Shown here: piece by piece, positions 41,596-52,019 of the stretch | Layout of the letters: each line of letters begins with the position of its first letter | Numbering within the stretch: position 1 is the stretch's first letter | DNA from: Arthrobacter pascens | GTDB lineage: Bacteria > Actinomycetota > Actinomycetes > Actinomycetales > Micrococcaceae | Direction of reading: 5' to 3' | Assembly: GCF_017052465.1 (NCBI RefSeq) | Contig: NZ_JAFHKT010000121.1 | Location: 1-64,000 of the forward strand | Length of the DNA stretch: 64,000 bases | Notes under the pieces: model-generated | Seen by the model: only the letters and a program-made list of their open reading frames with translations | Databases searched by the model: none | Told to the model about the DNA's origin: nothing | Made by a program: the position numbers and the translations under genes

Positions 41596-42095
41596 GCCTG
41601 CACGTCCTGTTCCAAGAGAAAGCGGTCCAGGGCCAGCAGGAAGCCGTTCTCGCCCAGCGGCACCAGGAACACATGCTTCACGGTCTTACCGTACGCGTCC
41701 TTCGACTCCGTATACGGGCGCGTGGTTCCGGCATGCGTGGCCCACGGTGTGTCGGCAGCAAAACCACCGATCACCAGGTCCAGGTCACCCTCCTTGAGCG
41801 CCTTGGTCAGCTCCTGCTCGCTCCCCGCGGCCCATTCGGGCGTGGCACTGATGGAGGAGGCAAAGGAGCGCACCAGACCTGGTTCGATGCCCCGGGGTTC
41901 CTGCCCGTCACCGATACTGGCCCACTTGCCGTTGTCCGTGACACCAACACGCAGGGTTCCCCCCGAGACCCGCTCCAGGGTTCCGTCCGGGTCTCCGGGC
42001 ATTGAAATTCCGCACCCGCCCAGCCCTCCGGCCAGTAAGACGACGGCGAACAGCACCGCCATGCGCCGAACTACCGTTTGTCTGATCCACTGCAC
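41592..42095 (-). CDS. Short solute-binding-like lipoprotein coupled to a CDF transporter
   Basis: A 167-residue lipoprotein (lipobox GLGGC near residue 28) with the first-lobe and hinge features of family 3 amino-acid-binding proteins: TLRVGVTDNGKWASI near 47, IEPGLVRSFASS near 68 and LDLVIGGFAADTPW near 104. It is only about two thirds of the usual 250 residues, so the second lobe is cut or compressed. The adjacent gene is a metal exporter, not an ABC permease, with ATGA overlap. Role as an outside metal or ligand sensor is only a guess. Confidence 0.75.
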   Translation of the reverse strand: MQWIRQTVVRRMAVLFAVVLLAGGLGGCGISMPGDPDGTLERVSGGTLRVGVTDNGKWASIGDGQEPRGIEPGLVRSFASSISATPEWAAGSEQELTKALKEGDLDLVIGGFAADTPWATHAGTTRPYTESKDAYGKTVKHVFLVPLGENGFLLALDRFLLEQDVQA

Positions 42096-42213
42096 TGCGT
42101 CCCTCTCGTCGACCGGGCCTGCACACGGCCAGCCGGCACGGCCGCATGCAGGTCGACTCTATCCAACGCGGGCCCCAGGGGCTCCGCGATAACGCAGTGA
42201 CTCGCTGAGGGCT

Positions 42214-42663
42214 TTACTCCTGGGCGGCGGAACCAAATCCGGGCGAGGTCGCGGCACCGCGTGAGACGCGGATCTTCCGGGCTCCGGCGGCGGGCTCTTC
42301 GGGCAAGGGGATGCGGACTTCCAGGATGCCGTCAGTGTATGAGGCGCGGACGTCTTCCTGGCTGACGGGACCGGGCAGGCTGACTGTGCGTGCAAACGTG
42401 CCGTAGCGGAACTCGGAGCGGTAACCGTCTTTATCCTTGTGCTCGGTTTTTTCCTCATGCCGGACCGAGATCTCCAGCTGGTTTCCCGCCAGGGTGATGT
42501 CGACGTCGTTGTCCGGGTCGATTCCTGGAACCTCCGCCTTGACCACCAGGTCACCGCCCTCGCGGTACTCCTCCACGCGGAGCCAGGAGTCCAGATCTCC
42601 TTCCAGGAACCGGCGGAACGGCTCCGGGAACTCAACACCGGCACGGCGGAGAATGTTGGCCAT
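42214..42663 (-). CDS. Hsp20-family small heat-shock protein (second copy)
   Basis: A 149-residue holdase with N-terminal arm (NILRRAGVEFPEPFRRFLEG), alpha-crystallin domain (about 32-125; LVVKAEVPGIDPDNDVDITL, GTFARTVSLPGPV) and a short tail. It is more acidic than the copy near 22 kb and closer to the SHSP class found with stress proteins. The ATG follows AGGAGG at 8 nt; a GTG sits one codon before. It is monocistronic. Confidence 0.92.
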   Translation of the reverse strand: MANILRRAGVEFPEPFRRFLEGDLDSWLRVEEYREGGDLVVKAEVPGIDPDNDVDITLAGNQLEISVRHEEKTEHKDKDGYRSEFRYGTFARTVSLPGPVSQEDVRASYTDGILEVRIPLPEEPAAGARKIRVSRGAATSPGFGSAAQE

Positions 42664-42998
42664 CACTGTTACCTCCTGTCTGTGTCCGGCCCTGTTTTGG
42701 CATGAAAGCGGATGGGCCGGGATGCATCCAACACCAATAAGCTACGCCGGGCGCAGCCGCTTGTTAAGGCTCCTTCCGGCGGATGCCGGAGCGCTTCCCG
42801 CTGGCTTCCTTGGGATCAGCCGGGGAGTTCCTGGTAGAAACCCTGGGGTCGCCCCGTGCGGGGACCATGCTGCTTCCCTCACCCCCCAAATCCTGCGCCG
42901 CCCGCCGGATTGTGGGGATGGCACGCCGAGATTTTCACAGGTGCGCGGCAGGATATTAGGCGGTGTCCGGCAGTGAAGCCCGTTGAAGGAGAGCCCCG
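42664..42998. other. Intergenic region between hsp20 and small secreted protein
   Basis: I see no gene in this 335-bp stretch. Open frames through it on the minus strand have no start or codon pattern like coding DNA. It must hold the hsp20 promoter (minus strand) and one for the small secreted protein (plus strand), but no clear -10/-35 pair or heat-shock operator was found. Short GC-rich stems occur near 42776-42791 and 42854-42867. Confidence 0.5.
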
Positions 42999-43256
42999 AT
43001 GAAGAAGCTGTTACTCCTGGGTCTTCCTGCGATCGCCATCGCCGGACTGCAGGTGTGGAGCCAGGCGTTAGCTGAGCCGGCGCCGGTACACATTCCAGGC
43101 ATCGTGGTGCCCAACGTGCCGGGTGCGAGCCCGGCCACCAGGCACAGCGCGTACAACGACGGTGTCGGATTAGACGGGGTCGGATTAAGGGAGAGGCAAG
43201 AAGACGCGGCATCCCTGACCGGTGCCGACAACCGTGGGGGCCGTGATGGCCGCTAG
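42999..43256 (+). CDS. Small secreted hypothetical protein
   Basis: An 85-residue protein with a Sec signal peptide (KKLLLLGLPAIAIAGLQVW, cleavage likely near ALA at 25) and a mature part without Cys. A short VGLDGVGL direct repeat lies near residue 56. The ATG follows GAAGGAGAGCCCC. I recognise no family. The last 11 nt overlap the possible next gene. Confidence 0.65.
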   Translation: MKKLLLLGLPAIAIAGLQVWSQALAEPAPVHIPGIVVPNVPGASPATRHSAYNDGVGLDGVGLRERQEDAASLTGADNRGGRDGR

Positions 43257-43473
43257 TGTCCCCGGCCGGCAGGACCGGACCATGCTGCGCCAGCAGGTCA
43301 TTGACCTGATCCTGGACATCATTTCGGCCACAGATCCCCAGTCGGAGGTCAGGCTCAGGCTTCTGCGCCATCTCGCTGCCCACCCCGGCAGCCCCGAGCA
43401 GGCGCTGTTGTGCCACCTGTTTGAAAACTCGCGGCGCCCCCTGGTCATCAGCCGCGTCCCCGATCAAAGCTAA
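43246..43473 (+). CDS. Hypothetical 75-residue helical protein
   Basis: A small, soluble, helix-rich protein (QQVIDLILDIISATDPQSEV near 17, then LRLLRHLAAHPGSPEQALL). It resembles no family I know. The ATG is nested in the end of the secreted-protein gene, with a GGGGGCC stretch upstream as a weak ribosome-binding site, so expression may depend on coupling. A longer frame starts 8 codons earlier. Confidence 0.5.
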   Translation: MAASVPGRQDRTMLRQQVIDLILDIISATDPQSEVRLRLLRHLAAHPGSPEQALLCHLFENSRRPLVISRVPDQS

Positions 43474-43568
43474 GTACCCTTATGATTTATTCGGCTGCCG
43501 TTAACGAACGGCACCGGTACTGCTGGGGCAGAACCCTCAGCGGGGAACGTCGGATAGGGCTGTGAAGC

Positions 43569-44153
43569 ATGAAGGATCTACTGGACCGCAGGGGCAGGCG
43601 GTTACACGTCGCCGCCAGGCTGGCGGCTGCGTGCCTCACCGTTGCCGCGCTCTCGGGCTGCGCTGCAGCTCCTGGCGACCTGGACCCGCAGACCGGCAGG
43701 GAATTGCAGGCGCGGGTCCTGGCCGTCAGCACCGCCGCCGCGAACGCTGACCCCGCAGTTGGACTGCGGACCCTTGATGAACTGGTGGACCATCTCACCC
43801 GGGCCGCAGCTGACGGGGATGTCTCCTTCAAACGCCATCAAAGCATCATGAAGGCGATCGGAGCCGTCCGGGCAGACCTCCGCGCGGCCATGGCCGCAAA
43901 GACCGCCGCGTCCAAAGCTGCCGCGGAGAAAGCCGCAGCTGCGGCGGAGAAAGCGGCAGCTGCGGCGGAGAAGGTGGCCGCAGAAGCCACAGAAACGGCT
44001 GCGGCTCCAAACATCGCCGTCCGCCCGGCTCCGGCCACCCTGGCTCCCCTGCCGCTGCCGTCCCCCGCACCGGACAACGGAAACGGCGGCAAAGGCCCTG
44101 GCGACAGCCCGGGCAATGGGTCAGGGAAGGGAAAAGGAAAGACGGAGGGGTGA
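43569..44153 (+). CDS. Ala-rich lipoprotein with heptad-like repeats
   Basis: A 194-residue lipoprotein (basic N-terminus, hydrophobic core, lipobox LSGC near residue 31). A helical region (about 36-110) leads to an Ala/Glu/Lys repeat with unit AEKAAAA (about 118-140), likely a rigid helix or coiled coil, then a Pro-rich and Gly/Lys/Ser-rich tail that may reach the cell wall. No enzyme signature is present. It may be a wall-spanning linker protein. The ribosome-binding site is poor (GTGAAGC). Confidence 0.7.
   Translation: MKDLLDRRGRRLHVAARLAAACLTVAALSGCAAAPGDLDPQTGRELQARVLAVSTAAANADPAVGLRTLDELVDHLTRAAADGDVSFKRHQSIMKAIGAVRADLRAAMAAKTAASKAAAEKAAAAAEKAAAAAEKVAAEATETAAAPNIAVRPAPATLAPLPLPSPAPDNGNGGKGPGDSPGNGSGKGKGKTEG
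43923..43985 (+). repeat. Tandem 21-bp repeat coding AEKAAAA
   Basis: Nearly three head-to-tail copies of a 21-bp unit beginning GCGGAGAAAGC encode the heptad AEKAAAA inside the lipoprotein gene. The first two copies differ at one base; the third is diverged. Such repeats can change copy number by slippage. Confidence 0.8.
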
Positions 44154-44204
44154 GGACATCAGCCGCAGGTGGCAGCGAATGGCCCGAAGCCGCAGCTCGC
44201 CGCC

Positions 44205-44819
44205 TCAGCTCCGGTGGTGGGCGATCAGCCAGCCGGCCATCTGCTGGGCGCGTTTGGACGCCAGGAAGTCACCCTCCGTGGCGGAAATGATGGAGCCCTT
44301 CATCAGGATGTGCCAGGAGCGGGCGAACTCCTCTGTGTCGCGCAGGCCGGCTTCTTCGGCCAGCGCCTTGAGATGGCCGCGGATCCGGGCCAGGTAGCCG
44401 ATGCTGGCTTCCCCCAGGGGATGCTCGGGGCCCATTTCAAGGAGTACGTTGATGAAGGTGCAGGCCTCGAAATCATCACGCTGGAACCAGTCGCCAAACA
44501 CGTCGAAGATAGCCAGGAGGCGCTCCTCAGGAGTGTTGCCCCTGCGCCTGGCTTCGGCGACGATGAGGTCCACGGTCCACACCTGGTCGCGAAGGGCGAG
44601 GAAGGCAAGAACGAGCGCATCTTTGGAGGGGAAGTGCCGATAGAAGGTGGATTTTGCCACCCCGGATCGCTCGATCAGCTCATTGATGCCGACGTCGCGG
44701 ATGCCGCGGCGGGAGAAGAGCTCGTAGGCGGTGGACAGTATCCGGTGCAGGGGTTCATTCTGACCGGCACGTACCCCCTGGGGCAGCAATGTGCCCTCTT
44801 TTGATTCAGGTGCGTTCAT
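44205..44819 (-). CDS. TetR-family regulator
   Basis: A 204-residue repressor with an N-terminal helix-turn-helix (about 28-72; TAYELFSRRGIRDVGINELI, SGVAKSTFYRHFPSKDAL) and a helical ligand domain with a Cys-bearing FEACTFINVLLEMG helix near 117. The ATG follows a TTG codon. A palindrome of the TetR class lies about 32 bp upstream, so it is likely autoregulated and may also control the small plus-strand gene beyond. Confidence 0.9.
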   Translation of the reverse strand: MNAPESKEGTLLPQGVRAGQNEPLHRILSTAYELFSRRGIRDVGINELIERSGVAKSTFYRHFPSKDALVLAFLALRDQVWTVDLIVAEARRRGNTPEERLLAIFDVFGDWFQRDDFEACTFINVLLEMGPEHPLGEASIGYLARIRGHLKALAEEAGLRDTEEFARSWHILMKGSIISATEGDFLASKRAQQMAGWLIAHHRS

Positions 44820-44850
44820 CAAGAAAATACTCTACCGTGGGACTGGCCGA

Positions 44851-44866
44851 GACAGACCTGTCTGTC
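44851..44866. promoter_or_regulatory. TetR-family operator
   Basis: GACAGAC and GTCTGTC are perfect 7-bp arms around a 2-bp centre, matching the class of sites bound by AcrR/TetR regulators. It lies between the tetR gene and the divergent small gene. Confidence 0.7.
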
Positions 44867-44961
44867 CTATTGTTTTTATCAACATGACGCAGCGCCCCGG
44901 AACCCATCCGGTAACGCCGCAGCACAGGTTACTGCAATGGAGCAGAGATAGGAGTGCACTG

Positions 44962-45192
44962 ATGGACGATGACGACATCCGGGCAGTAGAGGAAGCGGTT
45001 GCCACTCTGGAAACCGCCAACGCAGAGCACGAGCCCGCCGCAGTGACACTGCAGACAGCGGTGGCAGCAGCCGTGACGCACGGCAAACCGATACGCGAAG
45101 TGGCCGCGGCCGCCCACATGACGGCTCTCGAAGTACTCGACGCCGCGGACGCGGTCACCTATCCCCAGCAGGTGCTCCAGCCCTGGACGTGA
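44962..45192 (+). CDS. Hypothetical 76-residue helical protein
   Basis: A small acidic protein, predicted to be all helical (DDIRAVEEAVATLETANAEH then a helix-turn-helix-like KPIREVAAAAHMTALEVLDA). The second part resembles the DNA-recognition core of small regulators but is too short to assign. ATG follows AGATAGGAGTGCACTG. It reads away from the tetR gene across the operator. Confidence 0.6.
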   Translation: MDDDDIRAVEEAVATLETANAEHEPAAVTLQTAVAAAVTHGKPIREVAAAAHMTALEVLDAADAVTYPQQVLQPWT

Positions 45193-45297
45193 GCCGACAA
45201 TCCTGATCCGATCCTGAGGATATCCCGCGCTAAGCCTGATTCTCCCGCGCCATCCTGAATGCAACAGCCCATCAGGATGCAAGGAGGCGGGGCCGCC

Positions 45298-45807
45298 ATG
45301 AACAGCTCAGCATCTCTCGGAGGAGTGGCCGGGGCAAGGGGCACGGGTGGGGTTCCTGAATCTGCGGATTTCCACCGGCTTGGACTCGCTGGCTGCATCG
45401 ACCGACTGACCGCACCCCTGCGCCGCCAGGGCACCTGCGTCCACTGGGAGACGCCGCATCACGGGCTGGAGATCTCGGCCAGTTGCGCCTCTTTGCTGTA
45501 CCGGTCAGCTCAGGAAGCCCTCAATAATGCATTCAGGCACGCGCATGCCACTGATGTGACGGTCCGGCTCACGGCCGTCTTCCACGGCATCCGTCTGACC
45601 GTTGCCGATAACGGCAACGGGTTCGGCCAGCGTTCAGCGGGCCGCACTGGCTCCGGCAAGGCCTTCCCCCAGGCCAGTACTGCCGACGGCGGCCACAGCG
45701 GGCTTCGGACGATGTCCGCGGAGGTGCAGGAAGCCGGCGGAACGGTCGCCATCTCTTCGGAACCCGGAGCGGGCACCGAGGTCACCGTCACGATTCCACT
45801 GGACTGA
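45298..45807 (+). CDS. Stand-alone histidine kinase-like ATPase domain protein
   Basis: A 169-residue protein equal to only the ATP-binding half of a NarL/DesK-type sensor kinase. The N box is YRSAQEALNNAFRHAHA (about 72-88), G1 is VADNGNGFG (about 115) and the G2 loop SGLRTMSAEVQEAGG lies near 143. No phosphoacceptor His motif, sensor domain or membrane segment is present, and no response regulator is adjacent. It may act as a stand-alone kinase partner, anti-sigma-like ATPase or be a remnant. The ATG follows AAGGAGG. Confidence 0.8.
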   Translation: MNSSASLGGVAGARGTGGVPESADFHRLGLAGCIDRLTAPLRRQGTCVHWETPHHGLEISASCASLLYRSAQEALNNAFRHAHATDVTVRLTAVFHGIRLTVADNGNGFGQRSAGRTGSGKAFPQASTADGGHSGLRTMSAEVQEAGGTVAISSEPGAGTEVTVTIPLD

Positions 45808-45810
45808 CCC

Positions 45811-45826
45811 GGGCCTGGCCAGGCCC
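45811..45826 (+). terminator. Palindromic stem after the ATPase-domain gene
   Basis: GGGCCTGGCCAGGCCC is a perfect 16-bp palindrome 3 bp after the stop codon. It could fold as a 6-bp stem with a 4-nt loop. There is no T run. Confidence 0.4.
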
Positions 45827-45853
45827 GGCTTAGCCTGGCCTAAAATTCATTCC

Positions 45854-46519
45854 ATGACTATGCCCAACGCCCAGTCGGCCGTGTCCCGGGCCTTCGACTC
45901 CCCGGACATCCAGCAGGCCGTCGCAGACCTGCGCCTCCGGATGTCCGACGGTTCCCGCATTCTGCTGGGTGTGGCCGGCGCCCCCGGTGCCGGCAAGTCC
46001 ACGTTCTCCGCCTCGCTCGCAGATTTCTTTGGCCCAGGGGCGGCGCTGGTAGTTCCCATGGACGGCTTCCACTTGGGAAACGCCATCATCGACGGCACGC
46101 CGCTGAAGCAGCGCAAGGGCGCCCCGGACACGTTCGACGTCGGCGGGTACTTCTCGCTGTTGCAGCGGCTGGCGCGGCGGGACGAGGACGTTGTCTACGC
46201 ACCGGATTTCCGCAGGTCCATCGACGAGCCGGTGGCAGCATCCGTAGCGGTGCCGGCCTCGGTGCCGCTCATCATCACTGAGGGGAACTACCTGCTGGCC
46301 GAGAACCCCGCGTGGCAGCGGGTGCGGTCGCAGCTGGACGAGGTGTGGTTCATCGACACTCCCCCGGCGCTGCGACTCTCGCGCCTCGTGGAGCGGCATA
46401 TGGTCTTCGGCATGGACCGCCCTGCAGCCGAAGCCTGGGCGAACGGGTCCGACGAAGCGAACGCGCGGCTCATAGAAGCCACCCGGGACCGGGCCGACCG
46501 GGTCATCCTTTGGCGCTGA
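45854..46519 (+). CDS. P-loop nucleoside/nucleotide kinase family protein
   Basis: A 221-residue kinase of the phosphoribulokinase/uridine-kinase-like (YggC/FrcK) group. Walker A is GAPGAGKST near residue 46, the substrate loop VPMDGFHLGN near 74, LIITEGNYLL near 146 marks Walker B and the lid Arg region LVERHMVFGM lies near 186. Proteins of this type phosphorylate sugars such as fructose or nucleosides. No ribosome-binding site is visible; TAAAAT 7 bp before the ATG suggests a leaderless message. The longer frame upstream is not coding-like. Confidence 0.85.
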   Translation: MTMPNAQSAVSRAFDSPDIQQAVADLRLRMSDGSRILLGVAGAPGAGKSTFSASLADFFGPGAALVVPMDGFHLGNAIIDGTPLKQRKGAPDTFDVGGYFSLLQRLARRDEDVVYAPDFRRSIDEPVAASVAVPASVPLIITEGNYLLAENPAWQRVRSQLDEVWFIDTPPALRLSRLVERHMVFGMDRPAAEAWANGSDEANARLIEATRDRADRVILWR

Positions 46520-46555
46520 CGCCGTAGCCGGAGCCGTAGCCAGCGAAGTGACTGG

Positions 46556-46801
46556 TTACTTTTCCTCTGCGTCCCACAGCCCGGATTCGTCCGCCGCCTC
46601 TTCCGGCTTGTGCCCGGAGTCCGCCGCGCCGCTGCCCACATAGCCCGCGGGCACGGTGCCGGCGCCCTGGGTCAGCTGTTCTTCACGGATATTGTGCGGA
46701 GCGCCCGCGTTGGGGCGGGGCTGCCGGGCCTCGGCGGCGTCGGGGTCGCCAGGACCCTGGAGGTCAGCGGATTCGTGCGTCGGGTTGTTGGGGTCGCTCA
46801 T
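46556..46801 (-). CDS. Small disordered hypothetical protein
   Basis: An 81-residue polar protein rich in Glu, Asp, Ala, Gly and Pro, without hydrophobic core. It contains NAGAPHNIREEQLTQGAGTV and ends in acidic residues. It is likely unfolded. Start is the ATG after AAAGGCAGTTCC; the longer frame is not coding-like. I know no family. It follows the luciferase-like gene on the same strand, 101 bp away. Confidence 0.6.
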   Translation of the reverse strand: MSDPNNPTHESADLQGPGDPDAAEARQPRPNAGAPHNIREEQLTQGAGTVPAGYVGSGAADSGHKPEEAADESGLWDAEEK

Positions 46802-46902
46802 GGAACTGCCTTTCACTCTGGACTGCAGGTCGTCCGCCCTCCGGCGGCCTGCGCCGCAAAAGGACCGTTTCACTCCGGGCCCGCGGCTCAGCAAGACCCA
46901 GT

Positions 46903-48951
<2,049 letters not shown>

Positions 48952-48969
48952 CGTCCGGACGTGGCGGAC

Positions 48970-48989
48970 GACGGCGGGTTCCCGCCGTC
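48970..48989 (+). terminator. Stem-loop after the hydrolase gene
   Basis: Two perfect 9-bp arms GACGGCGGG and CCCGCCGTC with a very short loop lie 18 bp after the stop. No T run follows. It probably ends the hydrolase transcript. Confidence 0.5.
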
Positions 48990-49119
48990 AGTCCGTCCCT
49001 CCCAGGCAACCCCTAATGGTTACAATTCGCCCAAAACAATCGCTCACATTCACTTACGGGGGTAACCTTGGAATTACCGGATCCAAGGACTTGCCTTGAA
49101 AATGAATCCGGCTCCGAGC

Positions 49120-49139
49120 CCGCCTGTTGAAGCAGGCGG
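49120..49139 (+). other. Hairpin in the leader of a secreted-protein gene
   Basis: CCGCCTG and CAGGCGG pair around the loop TTGAAG, about 107 bp before the next start codon. The whole gap of 294 bp before that gene has no gene and is somewhat AT-richer than its surroundings. The stem may be a leader structure or a second terminator of the hydrolase gene. Confidence 0.4.
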
Positions 49140-49245
49140 ACGATCATAATGCGGCAGAAGTGGTTGATAGGTCTCCACGCGCCACGTGATCGGCTAGTGC
49201 TGCCCGACCCAGATAACACGCGCATCGCTATGCAGGAGCAAAACA

Positions 49246-49770
49246 ATGACCATCACCTCACCAACCCGGCGCCCCCTCGCAGCCAAGCTCGCACTGGTCT
49301 CAACTTTTTCCCTGGGCCTCGTCGCAGGTCCAGTTGCCTTGGCTGGCCCGGCCAGCGCCGCACCATCGCATTCCGAACGGGTCAATTGTTGGGTTGAAGC
49401 CAAGAAACCGGACCTCATCAAGATCCACAAAGAGGGTTACCACAAGTTCGCCAGGGTGGACTTCTCCTTCAAGATCAAGTGCGACAAGAATGTCAAGGTG
49501 CATTGGCAGCAGTGGATTGTGAAGGAAACGAAGCACGGCTACGACCGCATCAAGTACCGGGACGGTGACGTCCGGGTCCACAAGAACGACGTTGTACACG
49601 AGAGCACCAAGGCCCGTGTCGACCAGGACCGCAAAGAAGATCGCGTGAAGGTACTTCATGTCGTGAAGATCACCTTTGACAAGGACAAGGACGGCAAGGG
49701 CAAGTGGTCCAGGAGTTCAGACGTTGACAAGAGCGAGACCCTGACGATCCGCTTCCACGGAGGCTATTAA
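49246..49770 (+). CDS. Secreted Lys-rich hypothetical protein
   Basis: A 174-residue protein with a clear Sec signal peptide (about 1-39, ending ASA). The mature part is unusually rich in Lys, His and Asp and reads as beta strands separated by charged turns; two Cys (about 48 and 79) could form a disulphide. No catalytic motif or family was recognised. Codon use is less GC-rich than its neighbours, which hints at transfer. ATG follows GCAGGAGCAAAACA. Charge would favour binding to wall polymers or DNA. Confidence 0.75.
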   Translation: MTITSPTRRPLAAKLALVSTFSLGLVAGPVALAGPASAAPSHSERVNCWVEAKKPDLIKIHKEGYHKFARVDFSFKIKCDKNVKVHWQQWIVKETKHGYDRIKYRDGDVRVHKNDVVHESTKARVDQDRKEDRVKVLHVVKITFDKDKDGKGKWSRSSDVDKSETLTIRFHGGY

Positions 49771-49799
49771 CCGACAGCCATAACTAGCTAAAGCAGCAG

Positions 49800-49827
49800 C
49801 GACGGCGGCACCGCGGTGCCGCCGTCG
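49800..49827. terminator. Perfect 28-bp palindrome between convergent genes
   Basis: The sequence from 49800 to 49827 is identical on both strands (core GGCACCGCGGTGCC) and is followed by TTCTG. It lies between the Lys-rich secreted protein and the convergent protease gene, and is likely a bidirectional terminator. Confidence 0.75.
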
Positions 49828-49850
49828 TTCTGCGTTCATGTGTGGTGGCT

Positions 49851-52019
49851 TTAGAACGACCCGGTGGTGAAGGTCCAGCTGTACGTCGTCAGGCTGTTGC
49901 CGGCGAGGTCCCGGATGGCTGCCGGCCCTCCGGTGACGGTCACTGTGTAGCTGGTCTTGGCGGCCAGCGTGGCCGACGGGTTCAGGATCCACTGGTTGGT
50001 GGTTCCGTAACGGGACACCGTCGCGGCCACCGTCGCGCCCGTAGCGGTGTTCTTCATGAAGATCGAGCCCGTGCCCGCACCCTGGACGGCCTCGCTGAAG
50101 GTCACCGCGATGTCGTTGGCCCGCCGCACCAGCGCTGCCCCGGGCCGCGGGGTCACGCTAGTAATGACCGGCGCCGGGCCGGTGGTGAATGTCCAGCTGG
50201 TACCCGTCAACGGAGTGCCTGCCGCGTCCCGGATGGCTGCCGTGCCGCCGATGAGGGTGGCGGTGTATTTCGTGTCACTCAGTAGATTGACTGCCGGATC
50301 AAGCGTTGCCGTCCGCGTGGTTGCGCTGTACGTGACGGCCGCGGGAATGACCCGCCCGCTGGCGCTTTTCAGCAGGAAACTGCTGCCGGTGACTCCCTGG
50401 ACGGCCGTGCCGAAGGTGGCGGTGATGTTGCTTCCGACGGCAACGCCGGTGCTGCCGGCCCCCGGAGTCCGCGCCGTGACCGTAGGGGCCGCCGCGGTGG
50501 TGAAGCCCCAGCTCTCGGAGCCCAGGGGCGTGCCCGCCGTGTCGCGGATGGCGGAAGCGCCGCCCGTCAGCGTTGCGGTGTACTTCTGCGACGCTGCCAG
50601 GACCGTTGACGGACGCAGTGTGGCCATCCGGGACGTCGCGTCGTAGGTAACTGTCGCGGTGACCACCGCCCCGGCCTGGTTTTTCAGGAAAAAGGTGGCG
50701 CCGCTGACGCCCTGAACCGCCCTGCTGAAGGTGGCAGTCACCGGACTCGCCACAGCGATTGCGGTGGCATTGGCGGCCGGCGTACGGGCGGAGACCGTCG
50801 GGGCGGAGAGTGTGCCCGCCGACGGGTCCGAGAACAGCAGTCGGTTCGGTGTGCCTGCACCGGCAGCCGCGATAACTGCGGGCGTTGCGCCGGAGAGCAG
50901 CCGGGATGCCACCGCTGCGGGACTCAGTTCAGGAGAGCGCGACAGAACGGCAGCCGCCGCGCCGGCCACGTGCGGAGTGGCCATGGACGTTCCGCTCATG
51001 GAAGCCGTCGCGGTGGTCGAGGCGATGCTGGCGGAGGTGATTGCCACACCCGGCGCGTACAGGTCAACGCAGGCGCCGAAGTTGGAAAAGGCCGCCTGCC
51101 GGTCCGAGGCGTCACTCGCGGCGACCGTCAGCGCGTCCGGCACCCGGGCCGGGGAACTGCTGCAGGAATCGACGGCGGAGTTGCCCGCCGCTGCGGCCAC
51201 CGTGACTCCGTCGTTGATCAGGCCCTGCACTGCCGCATCCACCATGGCGCTGGCGGTGCCGCCGAGGCTGAGGTTGGCCACGGCCGGTGTTCCGGCCTGG
51301 TGGTGGGAGGCCACCCACTCGAGCCCGGCGATGACATCGGAGTTGAAGCCGGAGCCTGTGCAGTCCAGGACGCGCACGGGAATCACCGTGGCCGCCTTGG
51401 CAACGCCGTAGGTTTTGCCCGCGACGGTCCCGGCCACGTGCGTTCCGTGGCCGTTGCAGTCCCCTGTTCCGCGGCCGTCAGCCACGGCCGTCCATCCCGC
51501 GGCGACCCGGCCCGCGAACTCCGTGTGCGCAGCGAGGACACCGGAGTCGACCACATAGGCGTTCACGCCGGCGCCGGCAGCGGCAGAGGTGTAGGACCCG
51601 GACAGGGGCAGGGCGCGCTGGTCGATGCGGTCCAGGCCCCACGGTGCCGCCTGCTGAGTTTCGGCGGCCTTCACGGGGGCGTCGATTTCGACCGCCGCCA
51701 CGTGCGCGGAGCGCCTCAGCTCCGCGGCCTGGGCGGGCGTCGCCGTCACCGCGGCGCCGCGCAGCGCTTTCGAGAATGTGCGGCCGACGGCGATGTTCCG
51801 CGAGCGCAGGCTCCGGGCCTCATGTGCCACATCTGTCCCGGACGCATAGCGCACCAGGTAGCGGACCGTGCCGGACTGGGGTGCCGCGGCGTTGGGGTTC
51901 GAAGTGGAGCCGGCCTCCGGAGTGGCCGCGGTTCCGGCTGGGGTCCCCGTGGCCGTCACAGCGAGAGCCGTGAGGAGCAGAGCGGCCAGGGCAGGGCGGG
52001 CAGAAAGCGGAGGGCGAAT
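49851..52019 (-). CDS. S8-family subtilisin-like peptidase with three Ig-like repeats
   Basis: A 722-residue secreted protease. A signal peptide (about 1-30, [16 protein letters not shown]), an inhibitor_I9-type propeptide (about 50-115) and the catalytic domain (about 130-395) are followed by three similar repeats of about 100 residues (410-722), each with TFSxAVQGV-like and SWTFTTG strands (bacterial Ig-like). The triad is Asp in [10 protein letters not shown] (158), His in [10 protein letters not shown] (191) and Ser in [10 protein letters not shown] (345); Asn is in AAAAGNS (280). No ATG or TTG fits. An ATT codon 6 nt after AAGGAAG starts just at the signal peptide; the first GTG would destroy it. 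Confidence 0.85.
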   Translation of the reverse strand: MRPPLSARPALAALLLTALAVTATGTPAGTAATPEAGSTSNPNAAAPQSGTVRYLVRYASGTDVAHEARSLRSRNIAVGRTFSKALRGAAVTATPAQAAELRRSAHVAAVEIDAPVKAAETQQAAPWGLDRIDQRALPLSGSYTSAAAGAGVNAYVVDSGVLAAHTEFAGRVAAGWTAVADGRGTGDCNGHGTHVAGTVAGKTYGVAKAATVIPVRVLDCTGSGFNSDVIAGLEWVASHHQAGTPAVANLSLGGTASAMVDAAVQGLINDGVTVAAAAGNSAVDSCSSSPARVPDALTVAASDASDRQAAFSNFGACVDLYAPGVAITSASIASTTATASMSGTSMATPHVAGAAAAVLSRSPELSPAAVASRLLSGATPAVIAAAGAGTPNRLLFSDPSAGTLSAPTVSARTPAANATAIAVASPVTATFSRAVQGVSGATFFLKNQAGAVVTATVTYDATSRMATLRPSTVLAASQKYTATLTGGASAIRDTAGTPLGSESWGFTTAAAPTVTARTPGAGSTGVAVGSNITATFGTAVQGVTGSSFLLKSASGRVIPAAVTYSATTRTATLDPAVNLLSDTKYTATLIGGTAAIRDAAGTPLTGTSWTFTTGPAPVITSVTPRPGAALVRRANDIAVTFSEAVQGAGTGSIFMKNTATGATVAATVSRYGTTNQWILNPSATLAAKTSYTVTVTGGPAAIRDLAGNSLTTYSWTFTTGSF

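Noticed and set aside
42742..43467. Minus-strand frame through the gap before the small secreted protein
   Set aside because: It would overlap two plus-strand genes with better starts; no coding pattern.
43923..43985. Possible CRISPR-like repeat
   Set aside because: The units are 21 bp head to tail with no spacers and code for AEKAAAA in a lipoprotein.
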